The position numbers and the translations under genes are program-made. The notes under the pieces were generated by a model. It had not been told where the DNA came from, searched no databases, and worked only from the letters and a program-made list of their open reading frames with translations. Positions 27,447 to 37,238 of a stretch of DNA of 64,000 bases are shown piece after piece. The DNA is from an uncultured Flavobacteriaceae bacterium (lineage in GTDB: Bacteria > Bacteroidota > Bacteroidia > Flavobacteriales > Flavobacteriaceae). How positions within the stretch are numbered: the stretch's first letter is position 1; each line of letters begins with the position of its first letter. The stretch is taken from contig CALSMD010000006.1 of the NCBI GenBank assembly GCA_943787365.1, positions 385,984 to 449,983 on the forward strand, written 5' to 3'.

Positions 27447-28894
27447 TGTCACATAAAAGAAAAAAAACAAAAATAGTCGCGACTCTAGGCCCAGCAATAA
27501 GTTCAAAGGAAATGCTCCTAAAAATGGTTGCTGCTGGAGTTAATGTGTTTAGAATTAATTTTTCACATGCAGACTATGAAGATGTAAAAACTCGTATCAA
27601 AAACATTCGAGAGATCAATGAGGAACATGGTTACAATGCTTGCATTTTAGCAGATTTACAAGGACCTAAACTCCGTGTAGGCGTCATGAAAGATGATGTG
27701 GTTGTAAACCCAGGGGATGAAATTATATTTGCTACAGGCGAACGTTTTGAAGGTACTAAAGAACGCGTTTATATGACCTATGAACGTTTTCCTTTAGACA
27801 CAAAACCAGGCGAACGTATTTTATTGGATGATGGGAAACTTCTTTTTGAAGTCATTTCTAGTAACCAAAAAGATGAGGTAAAGGCCAAAGTCATTCAAGG
27901 AGGTCCTTTGAAGTCAAAAAAAGGGGTTAACTTACCTAACACTGATATCTCACAGCCAGCACTTACCGAAAAAGATAAAGAAGATGCGATATTTGCAATT
28001 TCTCAAGAAGTGGATTGGATGGCACTTTCGTTTGTAAGACACCCCGAAGATTTAATGGAGTTGCAAGACTTAATCGCTGAACACAGTCCTTCTAAAATTC
28101 CAATTATCGCCAAAATAGAAAAACCAGAGGCGGTAGAAAATATTGATAAAATTGTGGCGTATTGTGATGGATTAATGGTTGCCAGAGGCGATTTGGGAGT
28201 TGAAATTCCAGCGCATCAAGTCCCCTTAATTCAAAAACAATTGGTTCTAAAAGCCAAGCAAGCGCGTATCCCAGTCATTATTGCGACCCAAATGATGGAG
28301 TCCATGATTAACAGCCTTACGCCTTCGCGTGCTGAAGTTAATGACGTTGCCAACTCGGTAATGGATGGTGCAGATGCCGTAATGCTTTCTGGTGAAACTT
28401 CTGTTGGACAATACCCTGTTCAAGTGATTGAAAAAATGTCAGATATTATAAAAACTGTCGAAAGTTCAGAGTTAATTAATGTGCCTCAGAATCCACCGCA
28501 CATTCGCACAAAACGTTACATTACAAAGTCTATTTGCTATCATGCCGCAAATATGGCTAATGAAATTAACGCACGTGCCATTTCAACCTTAACAAACAGT
28601 GGATATACTGCTTTTCAGATTTCGGCTTGGCGTCCTGATGCTCATATTCTTGTGTTTTCATCGAACAAACGAATTATTTCTCAGTTGAATTTGCTGTGGG
28701 GAGTTCGTGCCTTTCATTATGACAAATTTTCGTCTACGGACCAAACGATTAATGATGTGAATGAAATTGCTTTTAATAAGGGATACGTTGAAAAAGACGA
28801 TATGGTCATTAGTTTGGCGGCTATGCCAATGAAAGAAAAAGGGATGGTTAATACACTAAGAGTCACTGAAGTTAAGGACTACTCAAAAAAGTAA
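27446..28894 (+). CDS. pyk: pyruvate kinase
   Basis: 482 residues, full length. It converts PEP and ADP to pyruvate and ATP. N-terminal FRINFSHADYEDV, catalytic IIAKIEKPEAVENID (Lys near 225) and the metal-binding MVARGDLGVEIP near 250 are all present, as is MMESMINSLTPSRAEVNDVAN. The allosteric C-terminal domain is short. It is convergent with ilvA, 25 bases apart. Confidence 0.95.
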   Translation: MSHKRKKTKIVATLGPAISSKEMLLKMVAAGVNVFRINFSHADYEDVKTRIKNIREINEEHGYNACILADLQGPKLRVGVMKDDVVVNPGDEIIFATGERFEGTKERVYMTYERFPLDTKPGERILLDDGKLLFEVISSNQKDEVKAKVIQGGPLKSKKGVNLPNTDISQPALTEKDKEDAIFAISQEVDWMALSFVRHPEDLMELQDLIAEHSPSKIPIIAKIEKPEAVENIDKIVAYCDGLMVARGDLGVEIPAHQVPLIQKQLVLKAKQARIPVIIATQMMESMINSLTPSRAEVNDVANSVMDGADAVMLSGETSVGQYPVQVIEKMSDIIKTVESSELINVPQNPPHIRTKRYITKSICYHAANMANEINARAISTLTNSGYTAFQISAWRPDAHILVFSSNKRIISQLNLLWGVRAFHYDKFSSTDQTINDVNEIAFNKGYVEKDDMVISLAAMPMKEKGMVNTLRVTEVKDYSKK

Positions 28895-28918
28895 GTTGAG
28901 ACTCCATATAAGAACTAT

Positions 28919-30181
28919 CTAAACTAAAAACTGAAATAAATCAGGTTTTTCGTTTAGGTAGTCTCCATAAAAATTATATTCTTTCATTTTTGCAATCAAG
29001 GGCTCTAAATCGTGTTGAGATTTTAGCTCAATTCCCACCACTGCAACATCATTTTCTCTATTCACCTTTTTGGTGTATTCAAAGTGTGCGATGTCATCAT
29101 TCGGTCCTAATATATCGACTACAAACTCTCGCAAAGCACCCGCACGTTGAGGGAACGTAACTATAAAGTAATGTTTTAGGTTTGAGTAGAGTAAAGCACG
29201 TTCTTTAATCTCCGCAGTTCGTGTAATATCATTATTGCCGCCACTGATAATACACACTACATTTTTTCCTTTTATTTCGTCTTTATATTCTTCCAAAGCA
29301 GATACACTTAATGCACCAGCGGGTTCGGCTATAATCGCTTCCTTATTATATAAATCTAAGATCGTTTGACACGCATTACCTTCATGAATCGTAATCATAT
29401 CATGTAGGTTGCTCTTACAAATCGTAAAGTTTTTATCTCCAACACGCTTGACTGCTGCGCCATCTACAAAATTATCAATCGCTTCTAATTCTACAACTTC
29501 TCCTTTTTGAAACGCCATTTTCATGGAAGGAGCTCCTTCTGGCTCCACACCAATGATTTTAGTGTTTGGAGATAACTGTTTAAAAACCGTGGACAGCCCC
29601 GAAGCAAGTCCGCCTCCACCAACGGCTACAAATATATAATCAATGGGAGTCCCTGTTTGGTGGATCAATTCCAAGCCTAATGTTGCCTGACCCTCTATAA
29701 CTTTTTCGTCGTTGAAAGGGTGTATGAATGTTTTCTGGCGTTCTGTACAATCTTTTATAGCGGCATTGTATGCATCGTCAAAACTGTCACCTATCAGAAT
29801 GATTTTGACAAAGTGTTCCCCAAACATTTTGGCCCGCTCAATTTTTTGATTCGGGGTGGTGGACGGCATAAAAATAGTCCCCTGTATCTTTAATAGTTTA
29901 CAGGACAATGCAACTCCCTGAGCGTGATTTCCTGCACTTGCACATACCACTCCGTTAGCAGCTTCTTGTTCAGTTAAAGAAGACATTTTATTATAAGCGC
30001 CTCTAATTTTATAGGATCGAACAACTTGCAAATCTTCGCGTTTAAAACTAATGTTACAATCGTACGTTGATGAATACTGCATGTTGGGGGTCAAAGGCGT
30101 AATATTGGCTACACCTTCTAGTTTTTTTGCAGCAGCTTCAACTGCTTCAATTGTTGGAAAATAAGGAGTCGTGTCGGACAT
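28919..30181 (-). CDS. ilvA: threonine dehydratase (biosynthetic)
   Basis: 420 residues. A PLP enzyme that deaminates threonine to 2-oxobutanoate, the entry to isoleucine synthesis. The Schiff-base lysine is in VRSYKIRGAYNK near 58, the phosphate-binding Gly loop is VAVGGGGLASG near 190, and the ACT-like regulatory tail (about 335-420) is that of the single-ACT form. It is the last gene of the ilv operon, 5 bases after ilvC. Confidence 0.94.
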   Translation of the reverse strand: MSDTTPYFPTIEAVEAAAKKLEGVANITPLTPNMQYSSTYDCNISFKREDLQVVRSYKIRGAYNKMSSLTEQEAANGVVCASAGNHAQGVALSCKLLKIQGTIFMPSTTPNQKIERAKMFGEHFVKIILIGDSFDDAYNAAIKDCTERQKTFIHPFNDEKVIEGQATLGLELIHQTGTPIDYIFVAVGGGGLASGLSTVFKQLSPNTKIIGVEPEGAPSMKMAFQKGEVVELEAIDNFVDGAAVKRVGDKNFTICKSNLHDMITIHEGNACQTILDLYNKEAIIAEPAGALSVSALEEYKDEIKGKNVVCIISGGNNDITRTAEIKERALLYSNLKHYFIVTFPQRAGALREFVVDILGPNDDIAHFEYTKKVNRENDVAVVGIELKSQHDLEPLIAKMKEYNFYGDYLNEKPDLFQFLV

Positions 30182-30186
30182 TCGTT

Positions 30187-31665
30187 TTAGGCGTCTGTTT
30201 TTATAACTTTCATTGCGGTCATAGAGGCTCTTAATTTTGCTCCTACGACTTCTACTGGGTGATTTCTAATAATCGCATTAATTCTAATTAATTCTTGATT
30301 ATCAACTCCGTTCTCTGAACTGAATGATTTACCAATAACATCCGTTTTTACAGTCTTCATAAAGTCTGTTAACAACGGTTTACAAGCATGATCAAATAAA
30401 TAGCAGCCATATTCTGCCGTATCAGAAATTACACGGTTCATTTCAGCTAATTTCATTCTTGCAATTGTATTTGCAATTAATGGCGTTTCGTGCAAAGACT
30501 CGTAATATGCAGAAGCGTCAATAATGCCAGAATCTGTCATTGCTTCAAAAGCTAATTCAACACCAGCTCTAACAAAAGCAACTAATAACGTTCCGTGATC
30601 AAAATATTCTTGTTCTGTAATTTCTTGTTCTGTAATTGTTTGCTTTTCAAAAGCGGTTTCTCCTGTAGCCGCCCTCCAAGTTAATAAATTTTTATCATCA
30701 TTCGCCCAATCTTCCATCATTGTTTTAGAAAAATGACCCGTCATAATATCATCCATATGTTTTTGGAACAATGGACGCATAATCTCTTTTAATTCTTCAG
30801 AAAGTCTAAATGCTTCTACTTTTGCAGGATTCGACAGTCTGTCCATCATATTGGTAATACCTCCATGCTTTAATGCTTCGGTAACAGTTTCCCATCCGTA
30901 CTGAATTAATTTAGCAGCATATCCGGCATCAATTCCTTCTGCTACCATTTTATCAAAAGATAAAATTGCTCCTGTTTGTAACAACCCACATAAAATAGTT
31001 TGCTCTCCCATTAAATCAGACTTTACCTCAGCAACAAATGAAGATTCTAAGACCCCTGCTCTATGCCCCCCTGTGGCAACTGCATAGGCTTTTGCTTGCG
31101 CCCAGCCTTTTCCTTCTGGATCATTTTCTGGATGTACTGCGGTTAATGTTGGCACTCCAAACCCTCTTTTATATTCTTCTCTAACTTCAGAACCAGGACA
31201 TTTTGGTGCGACCATAATTACAGTTAAGTCTTCACGGATTTGCATTCCCTCTTCAACAATATTAAAACCATGAGAATAAGACAATGTGGCTCCTTTTTTT
31301 AGTAAAGGCATAATTGTTTTTACCACATTTGTGTGTTGCTTATCTGGGGTCAGGTTAATAACTACGTCTGCTGATGGCAATAATTCTTCATACGTTCCAA
31401 CATTAAAATTGTTAGACGTTGCATTTACATACGACTCTCTTTTTTGGTCTATCGCAGCTTGTCTAAGTGTATAAGAAATATCTAAACCAGAATCTCTCAT
31501 ATTTAAACCTTGGTTTAATCCTTGGGCTCCACAACCTACAATAACAATTTTCTTGCCTTTTAGTGCGGCTACTCCATCTTCAAATTCTGAAGCGTCCATA
31601 AAACGACATTTCCCTAATTGCTCTAATTTTTCTCTTAATGTTAATGTGTTGAAATAATTTGCCAT
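30187..31665 (-). CDS. ilvC: ketol-acid reductoisomerase, class II
   Basis: 492 residues from ATG 31665 ([20 protein letters not shown]); the frame start at 31686 is less likely. It is the long (about 490) E. coli-type enzyme with a duplicated knotted C-terminal domain. The dinucleotide loop is [20 protein letters not shown] near 40, and acidic metal ligands lie in [14 protein letters not shown] near 218. It converts acetolactate and acetohydroxybutyrate into dihydroxy acids. It starts 4 bases after the ilvN stop. Confidence 0.95.
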   Translation of the reverse strand: MANYFNTLTLREKLEQLGKCRFMDASEFEDGVAALKGKKIVIVGCGAQGLNQGLNMRDSGLDISYTLRQAAIDQKRESYVNATSNNFNVGTYEELLPSADVVINLTPDKQHTNVVKTIMPLLKKGATLSYSHGFNIVEEGMQIREDLTVIMVAPKCPGSEVREEYKRGFGVPTLTAVHPENDPEGKGWAQAKAYAVATGGHRAGVLESSFVAEVKSDLMGEQTILCGLLQTGAILSFDKMVAEGIDAGYAAKLIQYGWETVTEALKHGGITNMMDRLSNPAKVEAFRLSEELKEIMRPLFQKHMDDIMTGHFSKTMMEDWANDDKNLLTWRAATGETAFEKQTITEQEITEQEYFDHGTLLVAFVRAGVELAFEAMTDSGIIDASAYYESLHETPLIANTIARMKLAEMNRVISDTAEYGCYLFDHACKPLLTDFMKTVKTDVIGKSFSSENGVDNQELIRINAIIRNHPVEVVGAKLRASMTAMKVIKTDA

Positions 31666-31669
31666 TTTG

Positions 31670-32200
31670 TTAATTTTTGAATGCATTTAGCATTTCCGTT
31701 ATTTTTAATTTGTCTTTGGTTATTGCAATACGTCCCGATCGTACAAACTGCATGATCCCGAATGCGCTTAATTCTCTGTGTAATTGTTCTAGTTCACTTC
31801 TGCGTCCCGATTTTTCAAGTACAAAAAACTCTTTGTTTACAGTAACGATTCGTGCATTGCTTTCTTTGATTATATTTTGAATTTGACGCTCTTCAAACAA
31901 TAAGTCTGATTTAATTTTAAACAAGCATGATTCTTGATAAATCGTATCTTCTTCGTTGTGGTAATAGGCTTTTATAACCTCCACTTGTTTTTCAATTTGC
32001 CCAAGAATCTTTTTGATTTGATCTTCGGTCATACTCACCAAAATAGTGAATCGCGATACACCTTCAATTTCTGAAACAGAGGTATTGATACTTTCAATGT
32101 TGATGTGTCTTCTCTGAAAAATTGCTGAAATACGATTGAGCAATCCTATATTGTTTTCAGTATATATTGAAATTGTATAAAGTTGTTTTTCTGTTCCCAT
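31670..32200 (-). CDS. ilvN: acetolactate synthase small subunit
   Basis: 176 residues from ATG 32200 ([19 protein letters not shown]). An upstream frame start at 32278 would lie inside ilvB and lacks support. The N-terminal ACT domain ([23 protein letters not shown]) is the valine-binding regulatory fold. A second ACT-like C-terminal domain follows. It confers feedback control on IlvB and is separated from it by 2 bases. Confidence 0.93.
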   Translation of the reverse strand: MGTEKQLYTISIYTENNIGLLNRISAIFQRRHINIESINTSVSEIEGVSRFTILVSMTEDQIKKILGQIEKQVEVIKAYYHNEEDTIYQESCLFKIKSDLLFEERQIQNIIKESNARIVTVNKEFFVLEKSGRRSELEQLHRELSAFGIMQFVRSGRIAITKDKLKITEMLNAFKN

Positions 32201-32202
32201 TC

Positions 32203-33936
32203 TTATTCTAATCTTATCTCTGAAACCGATGCTCCCGATGGAACCATTGGAAATACGTTGTTTTCTTTTTCTACACAAACTTCTAAGAAGTACGGTTCAT
32301 CACTGGCGATCATTTCTTTTACTGCCGCTGCCAGATTCTCTCTTTTGGTTACTTTTTTTGCTTCTATATAATAGCCTTGTGCAATCGCCACAAAGTTAGG
32401 GTTCACCATTTCGGTTGAGGCATAACGCTTATCAAAAAATAGTTGTTGCCATTGACGTACCATTCCTAAAAACTCGTTATTCAATACGACTATTTTCACA
32501 GGAACTTTGTTCTGAAAAATAGTGCCTAACTCTTGGATTGTCATTTGATATCCGCCGTCACCAATAATCGCAACAACTTCCCTTTCTGGAGCCGCCATTT
32601 TAGCACCAATTGCTGCTGGCAATGCAAAGCCCATAGTGCCGAGACCACCGGAGGTGATGTTGCTTTTACTAACGTTAAAGTCCGCATAACGACAGGCAAT
32701 CATTTGATGTTGCCCCACATCTGTAACAATCGCTGCTTCGCCTTTGGTTTGACTGTTTATTTCTTTAAGTACTTCGCCCATAGTAAGGCCTTTGGCTGTT
32801 GGATGAAGGTCATTTTTGATCACTTTATCGTATTCAATAGTATATAGATCCTTAAATTTCTGCAACCAATCTGGATGTGAATTAGTATTTAGCAATGATA
32901 CTAATTTTTTCAAACTTGCTTTGGCATCTCCCAAAACTGCGACATCTGTTTTTACATTTTTATCAATTTCTGCGGGATCGATTTCAAAATGAACAATTTT
33001 GGCTTGTGTTGCATACTCGTCTAATTTTCCTGTCACACGATCGTCGAATCGCATTCCAATTGCGATCAATACGTCACATTCATTTGTCAGCACGTTAGGA
33101 GCATAATTTCCATGCATTCCAACCATCCCAACATTTAATGGGTGTGCGGTAGGAATTGCTGAAGCGCCCAAAATGGTCCATGCGGATGGGATCCCCGTTT
33201 TTTCAATCACAGCCTTCAATTCTTCTTCGGCTTTCCCAAGAATCACGCCTTGACCCCAAACAATCATCGGTTTTTTGGCAGAATTGATAAGCGTAGCGGC
33301 AGCGGTAATAGAATTTTCATCTATTTCTGGAACAGGCTTATAGCTACGAACACCTGTACATTTTTTGTATTGGAAGTCAAATTCTTCGAATTGGGCATCC
33401 TTTGTAATGTCAATTAAAACAGGTCCTGGACGACCACTTCTAGCAATATAAAAAGCACGAGCAATCACTTCTGGGATTTGAGATGCTTTTGTGATTTGGT
33501 GATTCCACTTGGTAACAGGGGTAGAAATTCCAACAATATCTGTTTCCTGAAACGCATCACTCCCTAACAAATGCGATGGCACTTGCCCTGTAATACATAC
33601 AATGGGTGTTGAGTCTATTTGTGCGTCTGCTATTCCTGTAATTAAATTGGTTGCACCGGGTCCCGAAGTGGCCATAGCAACACCTACTTTTCCAGAAATA
33701 CGGGCATAGCCTTGAGCAGCATGAGCGGCACACTGTTCGTGTCTTGTAAGCACGTGGTTTATTTTGCCTTCATATTTATAGAGTTCATCATACACGGGCA
33801 TAATAGCTCCGCCAGGATAACCATATAAAGCCTCTACGCCTTCGGCTAATAAACATCTTACAATCGCTTCACTTCCTGAAATACGTTCTTTTGGTTGCTC
33901 TAAGTATTCCTTTTGTTTGGAGGTTACTGTTTCCAT
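32203..33936 (-). CDS. ilvB: acetolactate synthase large subunit
   Basis: 577 residues. A ThDP enzyme; the first common step of Val/Leu synthesis. The catalytic Glu is in EALYGYPGGAIMPVYDELY (ThDP activation, near 36), and the ThDP/Mg motif is IIGDGGYQMTIQELGTI near 467 with the NNEFLG Asn ligand. The middle FAD-binding domain carries GMVGMHGNYAPNV. It is 9 bases downstream of ilvD. Confidence 0.95.
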   Translation of the reverse strand: METVTSKQKEYLEQPKERISGSEAIVRCLLAEGVEALYGYPGGAIMPVYDELYKYEGKINHVLTRHEQCAAHAAQGYARISGKVGVAMATSGPGATNLITGIADAQIDSTPIVCITGQVPSHLLGSDAFQETDIVGISTPVTKWNHQITKASQIPEVIARAFYIARSGRPGPVLIDITKDAQFEEFDFQYKKCTGVRSYKPVPEIDENSITAAATLINSAKKPMIVWGQGVILGKAEEELKAVIEKTGIPSAWTILGASAIPTAHPLNVGMVGMHGNYAPNVLTNECDVLIAIGMRFDDRVTGKLDEYATQAKIVHFEIDPAEIDKNVKTDVAVLGDAKASLKKLVSLLNTNSHPDWLQKFKDLYTIEYDKVIKNDLHPTAKGLTMGEVLKEINSQTKGEAAIVTDVGQHQMIACRYADFNVSKSNITSGGLGTMGFALPAAIGAKMAAPEREVVAIIGDGGYQMTIQELGTIFQNKVPVKIVVLNNEFLGMVRQWQQLFFDKRYASTEMVNPNFVAIAQGYYIEAKKVTKRENLAAAVKEMIASDEPYFLEVCVEKENNVFPMVPSGASVSEIRLE

Positions 33937-33945
33937 AATTATATT

Positions 33946-35625
33946 TTAAAATTCATCGGTTACACACCCTTCAGATGCCGATGAAACCGTTCTTGCATAT
34001 TTATATAATACCCCTCTAGATACTTTAAGATCGGGTACATTCCACTGGGCTTTTCGTTCTTTAAGTTCTTTTTCAGAAACCTCAAGAAGAATTGAATTTG
34101 TTTCGGCATCGATAGTGATGATATCTCCATCTTTTACCAGAGCTATCACTCCACCTTCTTGTGCTTCTGGTGTAATATGGCCCACAACAAATCCGTGTGT
34201 ACCGCCTGAAAAACGTCCATCAGTAATTAAAGCGACATCTTTTCCTAAACCAGCGCCCATAATAGCTGCCGTTGGTTTTAACATTTCTGGCATTCCAGGT
34301 CCTCCTTTAGGACCTTCGTAACGAATGACAACTACATCGCCTTTATGAACTTTTCCATCACGAATGCCGTCATTAGCATCGTATTCTCCTTCAAAAACTT
34401 TTGCAGGTCCTCTAAATTTCAAGCCTTCTTTTCCTGTAATTTTAGCGACACTTCCTTCGGATGCTAAATTTCCATAAAGCATTCGTAAATGTCCTGAAGT
34501 TTTGATTGGCTCTTCAATTGTTTTGATTACATCTTGACCTTCAGAAAGATCTTGTACTTCAGATAAATTTTCAGCAATTGTTTTTCCGGTCACAGTCAAA
34601 CAATCTCCATGAAGGAGTCCTTTGTTTAATAAGTATTTCATCACGGCTGGAATTCCTCCAACACGGTGTACATCTTCCATTAGGTATTTTCCACTGGGTT
34701 TCAAATCTGCTAAAAATGGGGTGCTATCACTAATTCTTTGAAAATCTTCAAGTGTAAATTTTATTTGGGATGCTCTTGCGATGGCTAAAAAATGGAGAAC
34801 TGCATTGGTAGAACCGCCTAGAATGGTCACAAGTCGAATGGCATTTTCAAGGGATTTTTTGGTGATAACATCTGATGGCTTTATATCTTTTTCGAGCAAT
34901 ATGCGCATGGCTTCTCCTGCTTTAATTGCTTCGTTCTTTTTTTCTTCGCCTGTTGCTGGATTAGAGGAGTTAAAAGGCAAGGCCATTCCAAGTGCTTCAA
35001 TGGCAGAGGCCATTGTATTAGCAGTGTACATCCCTCCACAAGCCCCAGCTCCTGGACACGCTTTCTCTACAATTTGATCGAATTCAGACTCAGACATTGT
35101 GCCTGCTACTTTACTTCCCCAAGCTTCAAATGCGGAAACAACATCTAGTTTTTTTCCATTATGACATCCCGAATCAATCGTTCCTCCATATACCAAAATG
35201 GCAGGCTTGTCAACCCGAATCATGGCCATTAAAGCGCCTGGCATGTTTTTGTCGCAACCCACAACCGTGATCAATCCATCATAACTCATTGCTTGAACAA
35301 CAGTTTCCATGGAATCTGCAATGATATCTCTTGAGGGTAAAGAGAAACGCATTCCTGGTGTTCCCATTGAAATTCCATCGCTCACACCTATCGTGTTAAA
35401 AATAAGCCCTACAACTTCTTTGTTTAAAGTGCCTTCTTTTACCAACTTGGCTAAATCATTGAGGTGCATGTTACAAGGGTTGCCTTCATAACCTGTACTT
35501 GCAATTCCAACCAAGGGTTTTTCGAAATCCTCTTTAGTAAGCCCTATGGCATGTAGCATTGCTTGCGCTGCTGGCTGTGTTGGGTCTTGAGTTACCGTTC
35601 GGCTGTATTTGTTTAGTTGTTTCAT
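33946..35625 (-). CDS. ilvD: dihydroxy-acid dehydratase
   Basis: 559 residues. It dehydrates the dihydroxy acids to 2-oxo acids of the Val/Ile paths. Iron-sulfur cysteines are in GNPCNMHL near 52, VGCDKNMPG near 124 and [16 protein letters not shown] near 196, and the C-terminal active-site segment is [15 protein letters not shown] near 475. It is the first gene of the ilv operon, 144 bases downstream of gltD, with hairpins and a possible leader peptide upstream (35679-35739). Confidence 0.95.
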   Translation of the reverse strand: MKQLNKYSRTVTQDPTQPAAQAMLHAIGLTKEDFEKPLVGIASTGYEGNPCNMHLNDLAKLVKEGTLNKEVVGLIFNTIGVSDGISMGTPGMRFSLPSRDIIADSMETVVQAMSYDGLITVVGCDKNMPGALMAMIRVDKPAILVYGGTIDSGCHNGKKLDVVSAFEAWGSKVAGTMSESEFDQIVEKACPGAGACGGMYTANTMASAIEALGMALPFNSSNPATGEEKKNEAIKAGEAMRILLEKDIKPSDVITKKSLENAIRLVTILGGSTNAVLHFLAIARASQIKFTLEDFQRISDSTPFLADLKPSGKYLMEDVHRVGGIPAVMKYLLNKGLLHGDCLTVTGKTIAENLSEVQDLSEGQDVIKTIEEPIKTSGHLRMLYGNLASEGSVAKITGKEGLKFRGPAKVFEGEYDANDGIRDGKVHKGDVVVIRYEGPKGGPGMPEMLKPTAAIMGAGLGKDVALITDGRFSGGTHGFVVGHITPEAQEGGVIALVKDGDIITIDAETNSILLEVSEKELKERKAQWNVPDLKVSRGVLYKYARTVSSASEGCVTDEF

Positions 35626-35678
35626 GTGTCGAAATTATATTTTTACGCAGTTAGCGGGGAGATTATCTCTTTAAATGA

Positions 35679-35739
35679 TCTAAACTCAACTGTTTAGAGT
35701 TGCTGTTAAACTATTGTTTTTTAGATAGTTACCCCACAT
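35679..35739 (-). promoter_or_regulatory. ilvD: possible attenuator/leader region of the ilv operon
   Basis: In the 144-base leader on the minus strand, TCTAAAC/GTTTAGA (35679-35698) can form a stem. An overlapping CAACT/AGTTG stem (about 35688-35703) excludes it, the geometry of an attenuator. A 17-codon frame (35686-35739, MWGNYLKNNSLTATLNS) ends within the structure; it holds three Leu and two Thr codons but no Ile or Val, so control by branched-chain amino acids is not well supported. No T-run follows. Confidence 0.25.
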
Positions 35740-35769
35740 ATTGTATGACGTTCAGTGCTCAAAATAATA

Positions 35770-37236
35770 TTAAACACGTGGCAAGTCACTATCGTCTTTT
35801 AGAGGCAATACGGAACTGCCCATCAAATAAGCATCTACGTGGTGTGCCGCCTGTCTTCCTTCAGAGATAGCCCAAACAATTAAGGATTGTCCGCGTCGCA
35901 TGTCTCCTGCTACAAATATACCGGGTACATTCGTAACATAATCTTTAGTGGTGGCTTTGATGTTGGTTCTAAAATCCATTTCTAAACCAAATTGATCTGC
36001 CAATGTTTTTTCAGCACCTGTAAATCCTAGTGCCAATAATACTAAATCACAATCCCAAAGTTTTTCAGAATTTGGAACTTCATTTAATTGTGGACGTTCA
36101 CCTTCTTTAAAAATCCATTCAACCTCAACGGTTTTTAAGGCTTTTAAGTTGCCTTTATCATCTCCAATAAATTCTTTGGTAGAGATGCTAAAAAATCGTT
36201 CTACTCCTTCTTGATGTGAAGAGGTTGTCTTTAGCTTCATTGGCCAATAGGGCCACGGTTGATTTGCAGGACGTCCTTCTGAGGGTTTCGATAAAATTTC
36301 AAAATTCGTAACAGATGTTGCACCATGACGGTTGGACGTTCCAATACAATCGGAGCCTGTATCTCCTCCACCTATTACAATAACGTTTTTGCCTTTCGCT
36401 GATACAATGTCTTTAAAATCTACCAACCCATCCACATACTGGTTGTTCAGTTTTAAAAACTCCATTGCTTGATGAACGCCTTTTAAATCTGCACCTGGTA
36501 TTGGAATGTTTCGTTTTACAGTTGCCCCACCACATAATACTACGGCGTCAAAATCTGATTTTAATTGATTTGCATCTATGTTTTCACCAACATGTGCATT
36601 GGTTTTAAAGAGGATTCCTTCTTCTTCCAAGACTTTAAGGCGACGATCAATCACATTTTTTTCCATTTTAAAATCTGGAATTCCATAGCGTAATAATCCT
36701 CCTACTTTTTTGTCGCGTTCAAAAACAGTGACGGAATGCCCTGCTCTATTTAACTGTTGTGCCGCAGCAAGTCCAGCAGGTCCAGAGCCTATCACAGCAA
36801 CTGTTTTATCGGTTCTTACCTTTGGTGGTTGTGCTGTGATCCAGCCTTCCGTAAAGGCAGTTTCAACAATGTTTTTTTCGATGTTTTCAATACTTACAGG
36901 GTCTTCATTGATTCCTAAAACACATGCTTCTTCGCATGGTGCCGGACATAATCTGCCTGTAAATTCTGGAAAATTATTGGTAGAATGTAAAATTTCTGCC
37001 GCTTCTTTCCATTTGCCTTTGTAAACTTTATCGTTAAAATCTGGTATTAAATTTCCAAGTGGACAGCCGCTATGACAAAACGGAATTCCGCAATCCATAC
37101 AGCGTGCACCTTGTTCTTTTAATTTAGATGTTTCTAATGGAATTGTAAATTCCTTGTAGTTTTTTATTCTTTCTTTTGGCGCTTCATAGGTTTCGTCCTG
37201 ACGCTCAAACTCTAAAAATCCTGTGATCTTTCCCAT
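35770..37236 (-). CDS. gltD: glutamate synthase small subunit
   Basis: 488 residues. It supplies electrons from NAD(P)H. The N-terminal cysteines CMDCGIPFCHSGCPLGN (near 41-57) and CPAPCEEACVLG (near 96-107) bind [4Fe-4S] clusters. The FAD-binding GSGPAGLAAAQQLNRAGH is near 148, and the NAD(P)-binding GGGDTGSDCIG is near 290. It starts 2 bases after the gltB stop and forms the GOGAT complex with it. Confidence 0.95.
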   Translation of the reverse strand: MGKITGFLEFERQDETYEAPKERIKNYKEFTIPLETSKLKEQGARCMDCGIPFCHSGCPLGNLIPDFNDKVYKGKWKEAAEILHSTNNFPEFTGRLCPAPCEEACVLGINEDPVSIENIEKNIVETAFTEGWITAQPPKVRTDKTVAVIGSGPAGLAAAQQLNRAGHSVTVFERDKKVGGLLRYGIPDFKMEKNVIDRRLKVLEEEGILFKTNAHVGENIDANQLKSDFDAVVLCGGATVKRNIPIPGADLKGVHQAMEFLKLNNQYVDGLVDFKDIVSAKGKNVIVIGGGDTGSDCIGTSNRHGATSVTNFEILSKPSEGRPANQPWPYWPMKLKTTSSHQEGVERFFSISTKEFIGDDKGNLKALKTVEVEWIFKEGERPQLNEVPNSEKLWDCDLVLLALGFTGAEKTLADQFGLEMDFRTNIKATTKDYVTNVPGIFVAGDMRRGQSLIVWAISEGRQAAHHVDAYLMGSSVLPLKDDSDLPRV

Positions 37237-37238
37237 CC

